NCBI RefSeq assembly: GCF_014252075.1
Contig: NZ_CP059209.1
Span: 62,001 to 126,000, forward strand
Reading direction: 5' to 3'
Origin: Blattabacterium cuenoti
GTDB lineage: Bacteria; Bacteroidota; Bacteroidia; Flavobacteriales; Blattabacteriaceae
DNA: 64,000 nt
A program made the position numbers and the translations under genes. Shown piece by piece: positions 1-8,832 of this stretch (positions are counted from its first letter, which is position 1; every line of letters begins with the position of its first letter). The notes beneath the pieces are model-generated. The model searched no databases. It was not told the origin of the DNA and was given only the letters and a program-made list of their open reading frames with translations.

Positions 1-1458
1 TGGAATGATTTGGTAGGACAAGAGAAGATTTCTTTTAGTTTAAAAAAAGCAATGCAAGAAAAACGTTTATCTAAAATTTTATTTTTTTTTGGACCAAAAG
101 GAGTAGGAAAAAATACATGTGCACATATTTTAGCTAATGAATTGAATTCTTTTTCCTCATTAGAAGAGATTTCTTTAAATAGGTTTGAGATTAATGGTTT
201 TTTTCATTCCTCCTTAGAAGATATTTATAAAATTATTCATAAATCTCGCTCTTTCCCTAAAAAGGGAAATTACAACATATTTATTATAAATGATATAGAT
301 AGATTTTCTAGAGATTTTTTTGATTTTTTTTTGAGATTTATAGAAGAAAAAAATCCGCATATATTATTTATTTTTTGCGGAACAAAAGAAAAAATAGTTC
401 CAGAATTTATTCTATCACGTTGTCAAATTTTTGAATTTGAAATAATTTCTGTAAAAGACATTTTTTTTCATTTAAAAATGATAGCTGAAAAAGAAAACAT
501 AGAAATAGAAAATGAATCTTTATTGATTATTTCTAAGCATGTAAAAGGATCTCTTAGCAAAGCTATTCATTTATTTGATAGATTCATATCATATAATGGA
601 AAAAAAATACAAAAATGTTTTATCATGAATAAATTGGGAATAATTGATATCAAGTACTATTTTAAAATAGTAGATAATCTTTTGGATAAAAATGTTTATA
701 AAACATTGAAACTGTTCAATAAAATTTTTCAAAAAAAAATTGAATCTTATAATCTGGTAGTAGGTTTAACTAAACATTTCAGAAATTTACTTTTTTCTAA
801 AAATTATGAAACAATTTCTATTTTAAAATTTAAAAAGGAAATTATACAATCTTATATTGAACAATCAGAAAAAATATCTTTCTTTTTTTTAATTCATGCT
901 TTGAGTGTTTTCCATCGTTTGGAAAAAGAATACAAATTAAACAATCAAAATTTCAGATTGACAGTAGAAATACAATTAATTCAATTGGCACATTTCTTTT
1001 CTATTCACAAAAAAAAACATGAAAATTCTCTAATAGAAAAAGAGAATAAAGAATTTTTCTCTTATAAAGAGAATGAAAAAATTCATTTTTTACAAAAAAA
1101 TTGGATTGAATTTGTACAAAAATTTTCAGAAAAGATAGATCCTATTTATTTGGATTTTTTGAAAGATGAAACACAATTTCAAGTCATAAAAAATAAAATA
1201 TTTTTTATAATTCCTTGTAAACTGGAAAATAGAGATTTTTTATTAATTCAAACCAATTTTGAAAAATTTTTCAAAAGAAAGTTAAATAATCCACATTTGG
1301 AATTTAAAATCATAAAAAAAGATTCAAAAGAATATCCAATTCCAATAGAACAGTACAATTTTTTATCTCAAAAAAATAAATTGGTAGAAACATTAATAAA
1401 ACGATTGAATTTAAAAATATCTTCTTCAACAATACAAGAAGAAAAAAAACTTTTATAA
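1..1458 (+). CDS. dnaX: DNA polymerase III subunit gamma/tau (5' end outside window)
   Basis: Clamp-loader ATPase of the replicative polymerase. The reading frame is open to the first base (W-N-D-L-V-G-Q-E), so the true start lies upstream. The VGQE box, a P-loop (GPKGVGKNT, about bases 91-117), the sensor-1/arginine-finger LSRCQIFEF and the helical domain III are clear. Domain III (LGIIDIKYYFKIVDNLL) resembles flavobacterial DnaX, which argues against HolB. As I recall for Bacteroidetes DnaX, the four-Cys zinc module is absent. Two departures are visible: the P-loop Thr/Ser after the catalytic Lys is Asn, and the Walker B DE pair (normally IIDEVHML) reads IINDIDRF. The protein may bind or hydrolyse ATP poorly. 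The C-terminal part is Lys-rich and weakly conserved, like a short tau tail. Confidence 0.88.
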   Translation, partial: WNDLVGQEKISFSLKKAMQEKRLSKILFFFGPKGVGKNTCAHILANELNSFSSLEEISLNRFEINGFFHSSLEDIYKIIHKSRSFPKKGNYNIFIINDIDRFSRDFFDFFLRFIEEKNPHILFIFCGTKEKIVPEFILSRCQIFEFEIISVKDIFFHLKMIAEKENIEIENESLLIISKHVKGSLSKAIHLFDRFISYNGKKIQKCFIMNKLGIIDIKYYFKIVDNLLDKNVYKTLKLFNKIFQKKIESYNLVVGLTKHFRNLLFSKNYETISILKFKKEIIQSYIEQSEKISFFFLIHALSVFHRLEKEYKLNNQNFRLTVEIQLIQLAHFFSIHKKKHENSLIEKENKEFFSYKENEKIHFLQKNWIEFVQKFSEKIDPIYLDFLKDETQFQVIKNKIFFIIPCKLENRDFLLIQTNFEKFFKRKLNNPHLEFKIIKKDSKEYPIPIEQYNFLSQKNKLVETLIKRLNLKISSSTIQEEKKLL

Positions 1459-1579
1459 TTAAAAAGCTTTATGTTAAAATTTTTTTGAAAAATTTCTATT
1501 CATTTTCTAAAAAATCAGAAAATTGATAAGATGTTTTATATTTTTTATGAACACTAAACACTTTTAATCATTTTAATTT

Positions 1580-3694
1580 ATGATTCATTATTACTCGTCA
1601 AACAGTAGAAAAAAAATTTTTTTCTCTTCTGCTTATTCAGATGAAGATATTGAAAATGATAGTTCTACTTCTTCTTACGGTTCTGGAGGAAGTGGAAGTG
1701 GAACAGGTTCCGGTTATTATGGAGGAAGTTCAATCAGAAGCAAAACTCCTGTTTTGGATAATTTTGGTAGAGATTTGAATGCTATGGCGATGAAAGGAAA
1801 ACTAGATCCTGTAGTAGGGAGAAATAAAGAAGTAGAACGGGTATCTCAAATATTAAGTAGAAGGAAAAAAAATAATCCTTTACTTATAGGAGAACCTGGA
1901 GTAGGTAAATCCGCCATAGCTGAAGGGTTAGCGCTACGTATTGTGCAAAAAAAAGTTTCTAGAGTATTATACAATAAAAGAGTAGTCGTTTTGGATTTAG
2001 CCAGTTTAGTTGCTGGAACTAAATATAGAGGACAATTTGAAGAAAGAATGAAGGCTATTATAAATGAATCAGAAAAAAATTCAGATTTAATTCTTTTTAT
2101 AGATGAAATTCACACCATGATTGGCGCAGGTGGGACCACTGGATCATTAGATGCGTCTAATATATTTAAACCTGCTTTAGCAAGAGGAGACATTCAATGT
2201 ATTGGTGCTACCACGTTAAACGAATATAGACAATATATAGAAAAAGATGGAGCTTTAGAACGAAGATTTCAGAAAATTATAGTACAACCTTCTTCTGAAG
2301 AAGAGACTATAGAAATTTTAAGAAAAATAAAAGGAAAATATGAAAGTCATCACAATGTTCTTTACACCGAAGAAGCAATAAAAGCTTGCGTTTCCCTTAC
2401 TGTACGATATATTGTAGATCGTTATTTGCCAGATAAAGCAATTGATGCTTTAGATGAATCAGGATCTCGCGTTCATATCAAAAATATAAAAGTTCCACAA
2501 GAAATAGTTCTTTTAGAAAAAGAATTGGAAAATATTCGTGAAGAAAAATCCAAAGTAGTAAAAAGTCAAAAATACGAAGAAGCTGCACGATTACGTGATA
2601 CGGAAAAACGTATAGAAAAACAATTAATCAAAGCCCAAAAAGAGTGGGAAGAATCTTCTAAGGAAAATAAAGAAATCGTCTCCGAAGAAAATGTTGAAGA
2701 AGTGGTCTCTATGATGAGTGGGGTCCCAGCAAACAAAATAGCTCAAGCTGAAATGAAGAAGTTAAATAAAATGATAAATATATTAAAAGAAAAAATAGTA
2801 GGACAAAATGAAGCTGTAGAAAAAATAGTGAGAGCGGTTCAAAGAAACCGAACTGGATTAAAAGATCCTAATTCACCTATAGGTTCTTTCATATTTTTAG
2901 GACAAACAGGTGTTGGAAAAACTTATTTAGCAAAAATTTTTGCAAAAGAACTATTTGATTCAGAAGAATCATTAATCCGTTTAGATATGAGTGAATATAT
3001 GGAAAAGTTCTCTGTTTCTAGGTTAATAGGAGCTCCACCAGGTTATGTTGGCTATGAAGAGGGAGGACAATTAACAGAAATTATACGTCGTAGACCTTAT
3101 TCTGTCATATTATTAGATGAAATAGAAAAAGCACATCATGAAGTCTTTAATATTTTGTTGCAAATTTTAGATTACGGATGTGTAACAGATAGTATTGGGA
3201 GAAAAATAAATTTTAAAAATACCGTAATTATTTTTACCTCAAATACAGGAACACAGCAATTAAAAGAATTTGGTCAAGGAATTGGATTTCATACTCAAGC
3301 AAGAAAATCAAATAACTATATTAAAAATGTGTTAGAACAAGCTTTAAAAAAAACTTTTTCTCCAGAATTTTTAAATAGAATAGATGATTTTATCATCTTT
3401 AATACTCTAACACAAGAAGATTTATATAAAATTACTCATATAGAATTAGAAAAAATAATACTTCATGTTTCCAATCTTGGGTATCAATTAATATTACTTC
3501 CTGAAGTAAAAGACTTTATTAAAAATAAAGGATTTGATCATGAATACGGAGCTCGTCCTTTAAAAAGAGTAATAGAAAAATTTATTAAAAATCCTATATC
3601 AGAATGTATAATTAGTGAAAAATTAAAAAAAGGAAATCAAATATTATTAAGAATGAATGAAAAAAACAACGATGTGAAAGTTACTATTCAATAA
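1580..3694 (+). CDS. clpC: Clp protease ATPase ClpC, lacking the N-terminal domain
   Basis: AAA+ unfoldase that feeds substrates to ClpP. It is 704 residues; relatives are about 810-850. NBD1 has Walker A GEPGVGKS at 104-111 and Walker B IDEIHT near 174-179. A short UVR-type middle domain (KYEEAARLRDTEKR) lies near 331-345. NBD2 has GQTGVGKT at 441-448 and LLDEIEKAH. An IGF tripeptide near 566-568 matches the ClpP-docking loop, so ClpP pairing looks possible. The protein begins directly in the Ser/Gly/Asp linker that normally follows the adaptor-binding Clp_N repeats. The ATG is preceded in frame by a TAA five bases upstream, and only 121 bases separate it from dnaX, so the N-domain is truly missing here. 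No promoter was recognised. Confidence 0.95.
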   Translation: MIHYYSSNSRKKIFFSSAYSDEDIENDSSTSSYGSGGSGSGTGSGYYGGSSIRSKTPVLDNFGRDLNAMAMKGKLDPVVGRNKEVERVSQILSRRKKNNPLLIGEPGVGKSAIAEGLALRIVQKKVSRVLYNKRVVVLDLASLVAGTKYRGQFEERMKAIINESEKNSDLILFIDEIHTMIGAGGTTGSLDASNIFKPALARGDIQCIGATTLNEYRQYIEKDGALERRFQKIIVQPSSEEETIEILRKIKGKYESHHNVLYTEEAIKACVSLTVRYIVDRYLPDKAIDALDESGSRVHIKNIKVPQEIVLLEKELENIREEKSKVVKSQKYEEAARLRDTEKRIEKQLIKAQKEWEESSKENKEIVSEENVEEVVSMMSGVPANKIAQAEMKKLNKMINILKEKIVGQNEAVEKIVRAVQRNRTGLKDPNSPIGSFIFLGQTGVGKTYLAKIFAKELFDSEESLIRLDMSEYMEKFSVSRLIGAPPGYVGYEEGGQLTEIIRRRPYSVILLDEIEKAHHEVFNILLQILDYGCVTDSIGRKINFKNTVIIFTSNTGTQQLKEFGQGIGFHTQARKSNNYIKNVLEQALKKTFSPEFLNRIDDFIIFNTLTQEDLYKITHIELEKIILHVSNLGYQLILLPEVKDFIKNKGFDHEYGARPLKRVIEKFIKNPISECIISEKLKKGNQILLRMNEKNNDVKVTIQ

Positions 3695-3696
3695 AT

Positions 3697-4329
3697 ATGA
3701 ATACTAATAAAAAAACAAAAGTAATTGAAAAAATATTAGATTCTTTATATCCAAATCCAATTAGTACTTTATATTATATCAATGAATATACTTTACTCAT
3801 TGCTGTTGTTCTTACTGCAAAAAGTAAAGAAAAGAAAGTAAACGAAATAACAAAACATTTATTTAAAAAGATTCAAACTCCTAAAGATGTAATTCATCTT
3901 TCTATTGAAGAAATAAAAAATTTTATAAAAAATATAGGACTTCATAATAAAAAATCTAAAAACATTTATGATTTATCTACTATTTTAATAAATAAATACA
4001 ATAGTATTATTCCTAAAAATATTTCCGAATTAAAATTTTTACCTGGAGTAGGACATAAAACAGCATCTGTTTTTTTATCTTATGTATCAAACATTCCTGT
4101 ATTTCCTGTAGACACTCATGTCCATAGGATGATGTATCGTTGGAAATTAAGTGATGGAAAAAGTGTTCAAAAAACGGAAAAAGATGCTAAACGTATCTTC
4201 AATAAAGTAAAATGGAGAAAATTACATCTTCAAATTATTTTTTATGCCAAAGAATACTCCCCTTCTCAAAGTTGGGATGTCAATAAGGATATTATTTATC
4301 AAGAATTATTAAGAAAAAATTTGTTCTAA
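3697..4329 (+). CDS. nth: Endonuclease III (DNA glycosylase/AP lyase)
   Basis: Base-excision repair enzyme removing oxidised pyrimidines. The helix-hairpin-helix LPGVGHKTA contains the catalytic Lys (about K121), and VDTHVHRM carries the catalytic Asp (about D139). The usual C-terminal C-x6-C-x2-C-x5-C iron-sulfur loop is absent; the protein ends in a short Cys-free tail (SPSQSWDVNKDIIYQELL). I recall flavobacterial Nth proteins with a similar Cys-poor tail, so this may be a lineage form and not new decay. At 210 residues it is otherwise full length. It starts 2 bases after clpC stops, so the two are probably co-transcribed, and it converges on the DUF3127 gene with a 6-base gap. Confidence 0.93.
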   Translation: MNTNKKTKVIEKILDSLYPNPISTLYYINEYTLLIAVVLTAKSKEKKVNEITKHLFKKIQTPKDVIHLSIEEIKNFIKNIGLHNKKSKNIYDLSTILINKYNSIIPKNISELKFLPGVGHKTASVFLSYVSNIPVFPVDTHVHRMMYRWKLSDGKSVQKTEKDAKRIFNKVKWRKLHLQIIFYAKEYSPSQSWDVNKDIIYQELLRKNLF

Positions 4330-4335
4330 TTTTGA

Positions 4336-4683
4336 TTAGAAAGGTAAATCATCAAAATCATCAGAAGATAAAGATGGAGATATAGCAGAAGTCTTTTTTG
4401 AAGAATCTGAAGAATAATCTTCTATTTTCCATCCTTGGATAGAATTAAAATACTTAATAATTCCTTCAGGATTCGTCCATTCTCTTCCACGAAGATTGAC
4501 AAAAACTTTTATTTTATCTTTTGGTCTTATATTTTCTAATAAGTCAGCTTTATCTTGAACAAATTCAATTAATATATTTTGAGGATATGGTTCTTCAGTA
4601 GTGATAACTATTTCTCTTTTTCGAAATCCACTTTCAAATTTCTGAACTTCAAATAGTTTTTTAACTTTTCCTATAATTTCCAT
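4336..4683 (-). CDS. DUF3127 family protein with SSB-like acidic C-terminal tip
   Basis: Small Bacteroidetes-type protein of 115 residues matching the DUF3127 family, thought to adopt an OB-like fold. The beginning (MEIIGKVKKLFEVQKF) and the central NLRGREW segment are the recognisable parts. The last third is a Ser/Asp-rich tail ending SSDDFDDLPF, which looks like the acidic tip of single-stranded DNA-binding proteins (DDDIPF in E. coli) that recruits repair and replication partners. Function is unproven; nucleic-acid binding is inference. It is the last gene of a minus-strand run, 6 bases after the SPFH gene. Confidence 0.8.
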   Translation of the reverse strand: MEIIGKVKKLFEVQKFESGFRKREIVITTEEPYPQNILIEFVQDKADLLENIRPKDKIKVFVNLRGREWTNPEGIIKYFNSIQGWKIEDYSSDSSKKTSAISPSLSSDDFDDLPF

Positions 4684-4689
4684 GAAGTT

Positions 4690-5631
4690 TTATAATTTAT
4701 TTTTTTTGCTATTGTTTTTCTTTTTAAGTGTTTCTCCAATTTGATTAGAAATATTAAATGATGTGATCATATTATTCAACATTTCACTAGCTGATCCTGG
4801 TGAATTAGGCAATAAAATTAAATTTGTGTTACTCCCTTCTCCCATGGCTTGAAGAGTATCATAATGTTGAGTAACCACAATTAAAGCAGAAGCTTCTTGT
4901 GAATTTATTCCTACATTATTCAATACTTCAACAGATTCGAGTATTCCTCTAGCTATTTCTCTACGTTGATCTGCCGTTCCTATTCCTTGTAATTTTTTAC
5001 TTTCAGCTTCTGCCTTAGCTTTAGCAACAATTTTAATTCTTTCAGCTTCTGCTTTATACTCAGCTGCCACTTTTTCTCTTTCAGCTGTGTTGATCCGATT
5101 CATAGCTTGTTTCACTTGTTCGTCTGGATCAAGATCTGTAACTAACGCTTTAATAATGGAATATCCATAATCTAACATAGATCCTTCTAATTCCCCTTTT
5201 ACTGCAAGAGCAATGTTATCTTTCCTCTCAAAAACATCATCCAGGCGCATTTTTGGGACTTCAGCTCTAACAACATCAAATATATAAGAAGTAATTTGAG
5301 CATGAGAATTATCTAATTTATAAAAGGCTTCGTATACTTTCTCTTTAATCACTTTAAATTGAACTGATATTTTTACTTTTACAAAAACATTATCTTTAGT
5401 TTTAGTGTCTACTAAAATATCTAATTGTTGAATTTTCAAAGTGAGTTTTCCTACTATATGATCTAAAATAGGAATTTTAAAATTTAATCCAGCATAACGG
5501 ATACTATGAAATTTTCCCATTCTTTCAATAATAGATGCAGTTTCTTGATTAACTATAAAAATGAAACTAGAAAAAAGAGATAAAATTAAAAGAGTTAATA
5601 TTCCATAAAATAATAAACTAAAAATACTCAT
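4690..5631 (-). CDS. SPFH/Band 7 (stomatin/QmcA-like) membrane protein
   Basis: One N-terminal membrane helix (about residues 4-28, FSLLFYGILTLLILSLFSSF) is followed by a Band 7 domain (EMGKF-like ERMGKFHSIRYAGLNFKIP) and then an Ala/Glu/Lys-rich coiled coil (AEREKVAAEYKAEAERIKIV, about 185-215). Family members form large membrane-associated oligomers that modulate membrane proteases or organise microdomains. At 313 residues it has normal length. It lies between a DUF59 gene (11-base gap) and a DUF3127 gene (6-base gap). A separate NfeD partner, often beside SPFH genes, is not present here. Confidence 0.9.
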   Translation of the reverse strand: MSIFSLLFYGILTLLILSLFSSFIFIVNQETASIIERMGKFHSIRYAGLNFKIPILDHIVGKLTLKIQQLDILVDTKTKDNVFVKVKISVQFKVIKEKVYEAFYKLDNSHAQITSYIFDVVRAEVPKMRLDDVFERKDNIALAVKGELEGSMLDYGYSIIKALVTDLDPDEQVKQAMNRINTAEREKVAAEYKAEAERIKIVAKAKAEAESKKLQGIGTADQRREIARGILESVEVLNNVGINSQEASALIVVTQHYDTLQAMGEGSNTNLILLPNSPGSASEMLNNMITSFNISNQIGETLKKKNNSKKNKL

Positions 5632-5642
5632 ACTTAAAAAAT

Positions 5643-5957
5643 TTATAATAAACCTAATTCTAAACGAGCTTCTTCACTCATAAACTCTCTACTCCAAGGA
5701 GGATCAAATGTTAAAACTACATCTACATTTTTTATTTCTTTTAAAGATTCAATTTTGTTTTTGACTTCCATAGGCAAACTCTCTACCACTGGACAATTTG
5801 GAGTAGTTAAAGTCATTACTATTTTAACCTCTTTTTCACGAGAAACTTGAATATCATAAATAAGACCTAATTCATAAATATCTACCGGAATTTCCGGATC
5901 ATATATACTTTTCAACACGGAAACAATACGATTCTCTAAGAAATGATCTTGACTCAT
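5643..5957 (-). CDS. DUF59/MIP18-type iron-sulfur assembly factor
   Basis: A 104-residue single-domain protein. The signature DPEIPVDIYELGLIY near residues 19-33 and a conserved Cys in LTTPNCPVVESLP are those of the DUF59 (SufT/PaaD/MIP18) family, which helps mature or deliver Fe-S clusters. In Flavobacteria such genes usually sit with the SUF operon or alone; here no suf genes are adjacent. Its start overlaps the end of the upstream M16 peptidase by 4 bases (ATGA-type overlap), which implies translational coupling. It probably supports Fe-S proteins such as IlvD, ActB and MutY; that link is inference. Confidence 0.88.
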   Translation of the reverse strand: MSQDHFLENRIVSVLKSIYDPEIPVDIYELGLIYDIQVSREKEVKIVMTLTTPNCPVVESLPMEVKNKIESLKEIKNVDVVLTFDPPWSREFMSEEARLELGLL

Positions 5958-7408
5958 TTTTCATTTTTTTTTAAAACAAATCCAAATTGATCAAAATAAC
6001 GAATAGGATAACCTAGCTTCTTTATATTGGGCAATATATCATCAGCTTTTCCTACAATTATAATTCGTCCATTCTTAATAGAAAAAAATTTATTACTTGA
6101 TTTAAGTATTTGATCTTCAGTAACTGATTGTACTTTTTTTAAGTAATTTCTATAAAATCCATTCGGAAGATTATTTTTTAATTCACAAATAAAAAGATCA
6201 CTAATTCTGTTTGGATCTTCTAAATCAAGAATGAATTGTCCACTTATTTCTTTTTTCTTAATATTCAATTCTTCATAAGAAACTTTATCCTTTTTTATTC
6301 TTACAATTTCTTTTAAAATATCTTTTATAGCTTTTTCTGTTACTTCATTTCTAACCTGAGTATAAACTGAAAAATAACCGATATTTTTATCGGATTTTAA
6401 AATAGAATAAGCTCCATATGTATAAGCCTTTTTTTCTCTAAGATCTAAAAATAAACGACTTTGAGGTCCTCCACCTAGAATTCCGTTTGCTAATATAGAA
6501 GAAAAATATGAAGAATCACTTTTTTTTAAACAAATAGGACCACCGAAACAAATAGTGGATTGTGTAAGAGATGGAAGATCTACTATATCTATTTCTGTTT
6601 CAGAAGGAATAACATATTCTTCTTTAAGAAATTCATCCGAATATGACTTTCTCTCCCATTTAGAAAAATAAAGATCACAGAATTTTTTCGCTTCTTTTTT
6701 AGAAATATCTCCTACAAAAGAAAGATAAGATATATTTGGAATATAATATTTTTCGTATAATTTTTTTAAATCATCAAGAGTTATATTTTTAATAGTATCA
6801 TAAGTTTCATACTCTCCATAAGGATGATCTTTTCCAAAGTATAAAACATTTCGAACACGTTGTAAAATAGAATTAGGATCTTTTTCTGAAATATGAAGAT
6901 CTGTAATTCTTTGTTTTATTATTTTTTCTAATTCCTTAGAGTTATCAAATCTACTATTCATTAAAATGTCACTCACAATGTAAACGGATTTATTCAAATG
7001 TTTTTTTAAAGTAGAAATAGATATTTCAAAAAAAGAAGTATATAAATTAGATCCTATATAATCAATCATTTCATCTAATTCTTCCTTGGAATGATTCTTT
7101 GTTCCAGAACGAAGCATTTGACCAAACACTTTTTTTATTCCAGCTTTATCTTTTTCTAAAAAAGGTTGACAATCAAATTCTAAACCAACTCTAACTAAAG
7201 GAAGTTTATGATTCTCTACAATCATAACTTTCAATCCATTTTTCATTTGAAAAAATTCAGGTTTTTCAATATTGATACTAATTTTTCTTTTTAAAGACTT
7301 AGGGGGAATGTTACGATTAACAGTATTAGCAAACATAATTGTTGTATAAAAAAAAATTGTTGCAATAAGAATAATTTTTTTTAAAATTTTATTTGTTTTC
7401 TGGAACAT
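5954..7408 (-). CDS. M16 peptidase family, non-catalytic (R/Y-type) subunit
   Basis: Insulinase/pitrilysin fold protein of 484 residues with an N-terminal signal-like helix (residues about 9-28). The HxxEH zinc motif is missing where expected (the segment reads GIKKVFGQMLRSGTKNHS). The second-domain signature SRLFLDLREKKAYTYG, holding the conserved Arg and Tyr that contact substrate, is intact. This matches the partner subunit of heterodimeric bacterial M16 peptidases. It overlaps the catalytic M16 gene by 20 bases and the DUF59 gene by 4 bases. Likely periplasmic, forming one protease with the upstream gene product. Confidence 0.9.
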   Translation of the reverse strand: MFQKTNKILKKIILIATIFFYTTIMFANTVNRNIPPKSLKRKISINIEKPEFFQMKNGLKVMIVENHKLPLVRVGLEFDCQPFLEKDKAGIKKVFGQMLRSGTKNHSKEELDEMIDYIGSNLYTSFFEISISTLKKHLNKSVYIVSDILMNSRFDNSKELEKIIKQRITDLHISEKDPNSILQRVRNVLYFGKDHPYGEYETYDTIKNITLDDLKKLYEKYYIPNISYLSFVGDISKKEAKKFCDLYFSKWERKSYSDEFLKEEYVIPSETEIDIVDLPSLTQSTICFGGPICLKKSDSSYFSSILANGILGGGPQSRLFLDLREKKAYTYGAYSILKSDKNIGYFSVYTQVRNEVTEKAIKDILKEIVRIKKDKVSYEELNIKKKEISGQFILDLEDPNRISDLFICELKNNLPNGFYRNYLKKVQSVTEDQILKSSNKFFSIKNGRIIIVGKADDILPNIKKLGYPIRYFDQFGFVLKKNEK

Positions 7409-8732
7409 TGTATAAACGAACTCTATTGTTTTTATTTAAATACTTGTTAGCTACTCTTTTGATATCTTTTACAGTTATTTCACGATATTTATCGATGTCT
7501 GTATTAATTAAATTTGCATTTTTGTAATATAAATAATAATGAGATAAATTTTCAGCGATTCCACTCATGGAAGAATTATCAAATAGAAATCTTTTTTCAA
7601 AAAAGTTCCTCTGTTTTTCTAATTCATATTCTGTTATTCCTTTTTCCTTAAGGAGATCTATCTCTTCATCTATAATTTTAGTTAGTTTATCTAAAGTAAT
7701 TCCAGGATTAATAAGTCCGTATATAATAAACATTCCATAGTCTTCCATTGTGTCAAAAAAAGAACCTGCATAAGAAGCCATTTGTTTTGAATTAACAATA
7801 TTTTTCATGATTCGAGAGCTTTCTCCAGAAGATAATACGTGATCTATTATTTTCAATACATAAGAATCCTTATTTGTCATTTTTGGAACTCTATAGGACA
7901 AAAATACTCCAGGGACCTTAGTGTTTTTATCCACATATGTAGAAAATATTTCTTCTTTAATAGGTTCTTCTTCTATTCTTTTCATTCTAAAATCCATTTT
8001 CCCTTTTGGAATAGTAGAAAAATATTCCCTGATTAATTTTCTTGCTTCATTCATGTCGAAGTCCCCCGACACAACTAAAACTGCATTATTTGGAACATAA
8101 TATGTTTTATAAAATTCCTTATAATCATTTTCTGTAGCTGTATCTAAATCTTTTTCGAATCCAATAACGGGATATCTATATGGGTGTTTTTTGAATAATA
8201 AAGAAGGAATCACTTCCGAAAAGGCTTTCACATATGGCTGATTTTCTACACGCATCTTTTTTTCTTCTTTTACCACTTCTCTTTGAACATTAATGCTTTC
8301 TTCATCCACTTTAGCATGAAGCATCCTTTCCGACTCTAACCATAAAGCCAATGGAAGTCTATCAGATGGCAATACTTCATAGTAACAAGTTTCATCATGG
8401 TTTGTATAAGCGTTGTTCTTTCCCCCATTAGATGCTATGTACTTAAAAAATTCTCCTTTTTTAATATTTTTAGACCCTTCGAACATAAGATGTTCAAAAA
8501 AATGAGCGAACCCAGATTTTCCGGGAGTTTCATTTTTGCTTCCTACATGATATAAAACAGAAACAGAAACTAAGGGATTTGTATTATCTTGATGCAAAAG
8601 AACATGCAATCCATTTGACAATTTTTCTTCTAAAAAATTGATTTTATACAAATCCTTATACTCTTTGGAGTTTAAGTTTAAATGATTAAACATCGTAGCT
8701 AACATTAAGAATAAAAAATAAATCCTGTACAT
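7389..8732 (-). CDS. M16 zinc peptidase, catalytic (HxxEH) subunit
   Basis: Catalytic partner of the downstream M16 protein. A signal peptide (about residues 1-20) precedes HFFEH at 77-81, the inverted zinc motif HxxEH. A Glu-rich helix about 75 residues later (VVKEEKKMRVENQPY) supplies the third zinc ligand. The family degrades short peptides and processed signal or targeting peptides. It is 447 residues, complete, and the first gene of a five-gene minus-strand run, divergent from actA across 100 bases. Confidence 0.93.
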   Translation of the reverse strand: MYRIYFLFLMLATMFNHLNLNSKEYKDLYKINFLEEKLSNGLHVLLHQDNTNPLVSVSVLYHVGSKNETPGKSGFAHFFEHLMFEGSKNIKKGEFFKYIASNGGKNNAYTNHDETCYYEVLPSDRLPLALWLESERMLHAKVDEESINVQREVVKEEKKMRVENQPYVKAFSEVIPSLLFKKHPYRYPVIGFEKDLDTATENDYKEFYKTYYVPNNAVLVVSGDFDMNEARKLIREYFSTIPKGKMDFRMKRIEEEPIKEEIFSTYVDKNTKVPGVFLSYRVPKMTNKDSYVLKIIDHVLSSGESSRIMKNIVNSKQMASYAGSFFDTMEDYGMFIIYGLINPGITLDKLTKIIDEEIDLLKEKGITEYELEKQRNFFEKRFLFDNSSMSGIAENLSHYYLYYKNANLINTDIDKYREITVKDIKRVANKYLNKNNRVRLYNVPENK

Positions 8733-8807
8733 GAAACAAAGTTAAAGATTAACAAAAGAAATTTACAAATTTTTTTTTCCAAAAAATGGAATTTTTTTCT
8801 TTTATTC

Positions 8808-8815
8808 TATTTTTG
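8808..8815 (+). promoter_or_regulatory. Candidate -7 element (TATTTTTG) for the act operon
   Basis: Matches the Bacteroidetes sigma-A -7 consensus TAnnTTTG and lies 18-25 bases before the actA start codon. No convincing TTTG -33 element is found at the expected distance, and such T-rich octamers are common in this base composition. Confidence 0.3.
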
Positions 8816-8832
8816 TTAAATAATACAATCGT

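Noticed and set aside
1459..1579. Remnant of the ClpC N-domain upstream of clpC
   Set aside because: The spacer is stop-rich in the clpC frame and shows no Clp_N-like residues.
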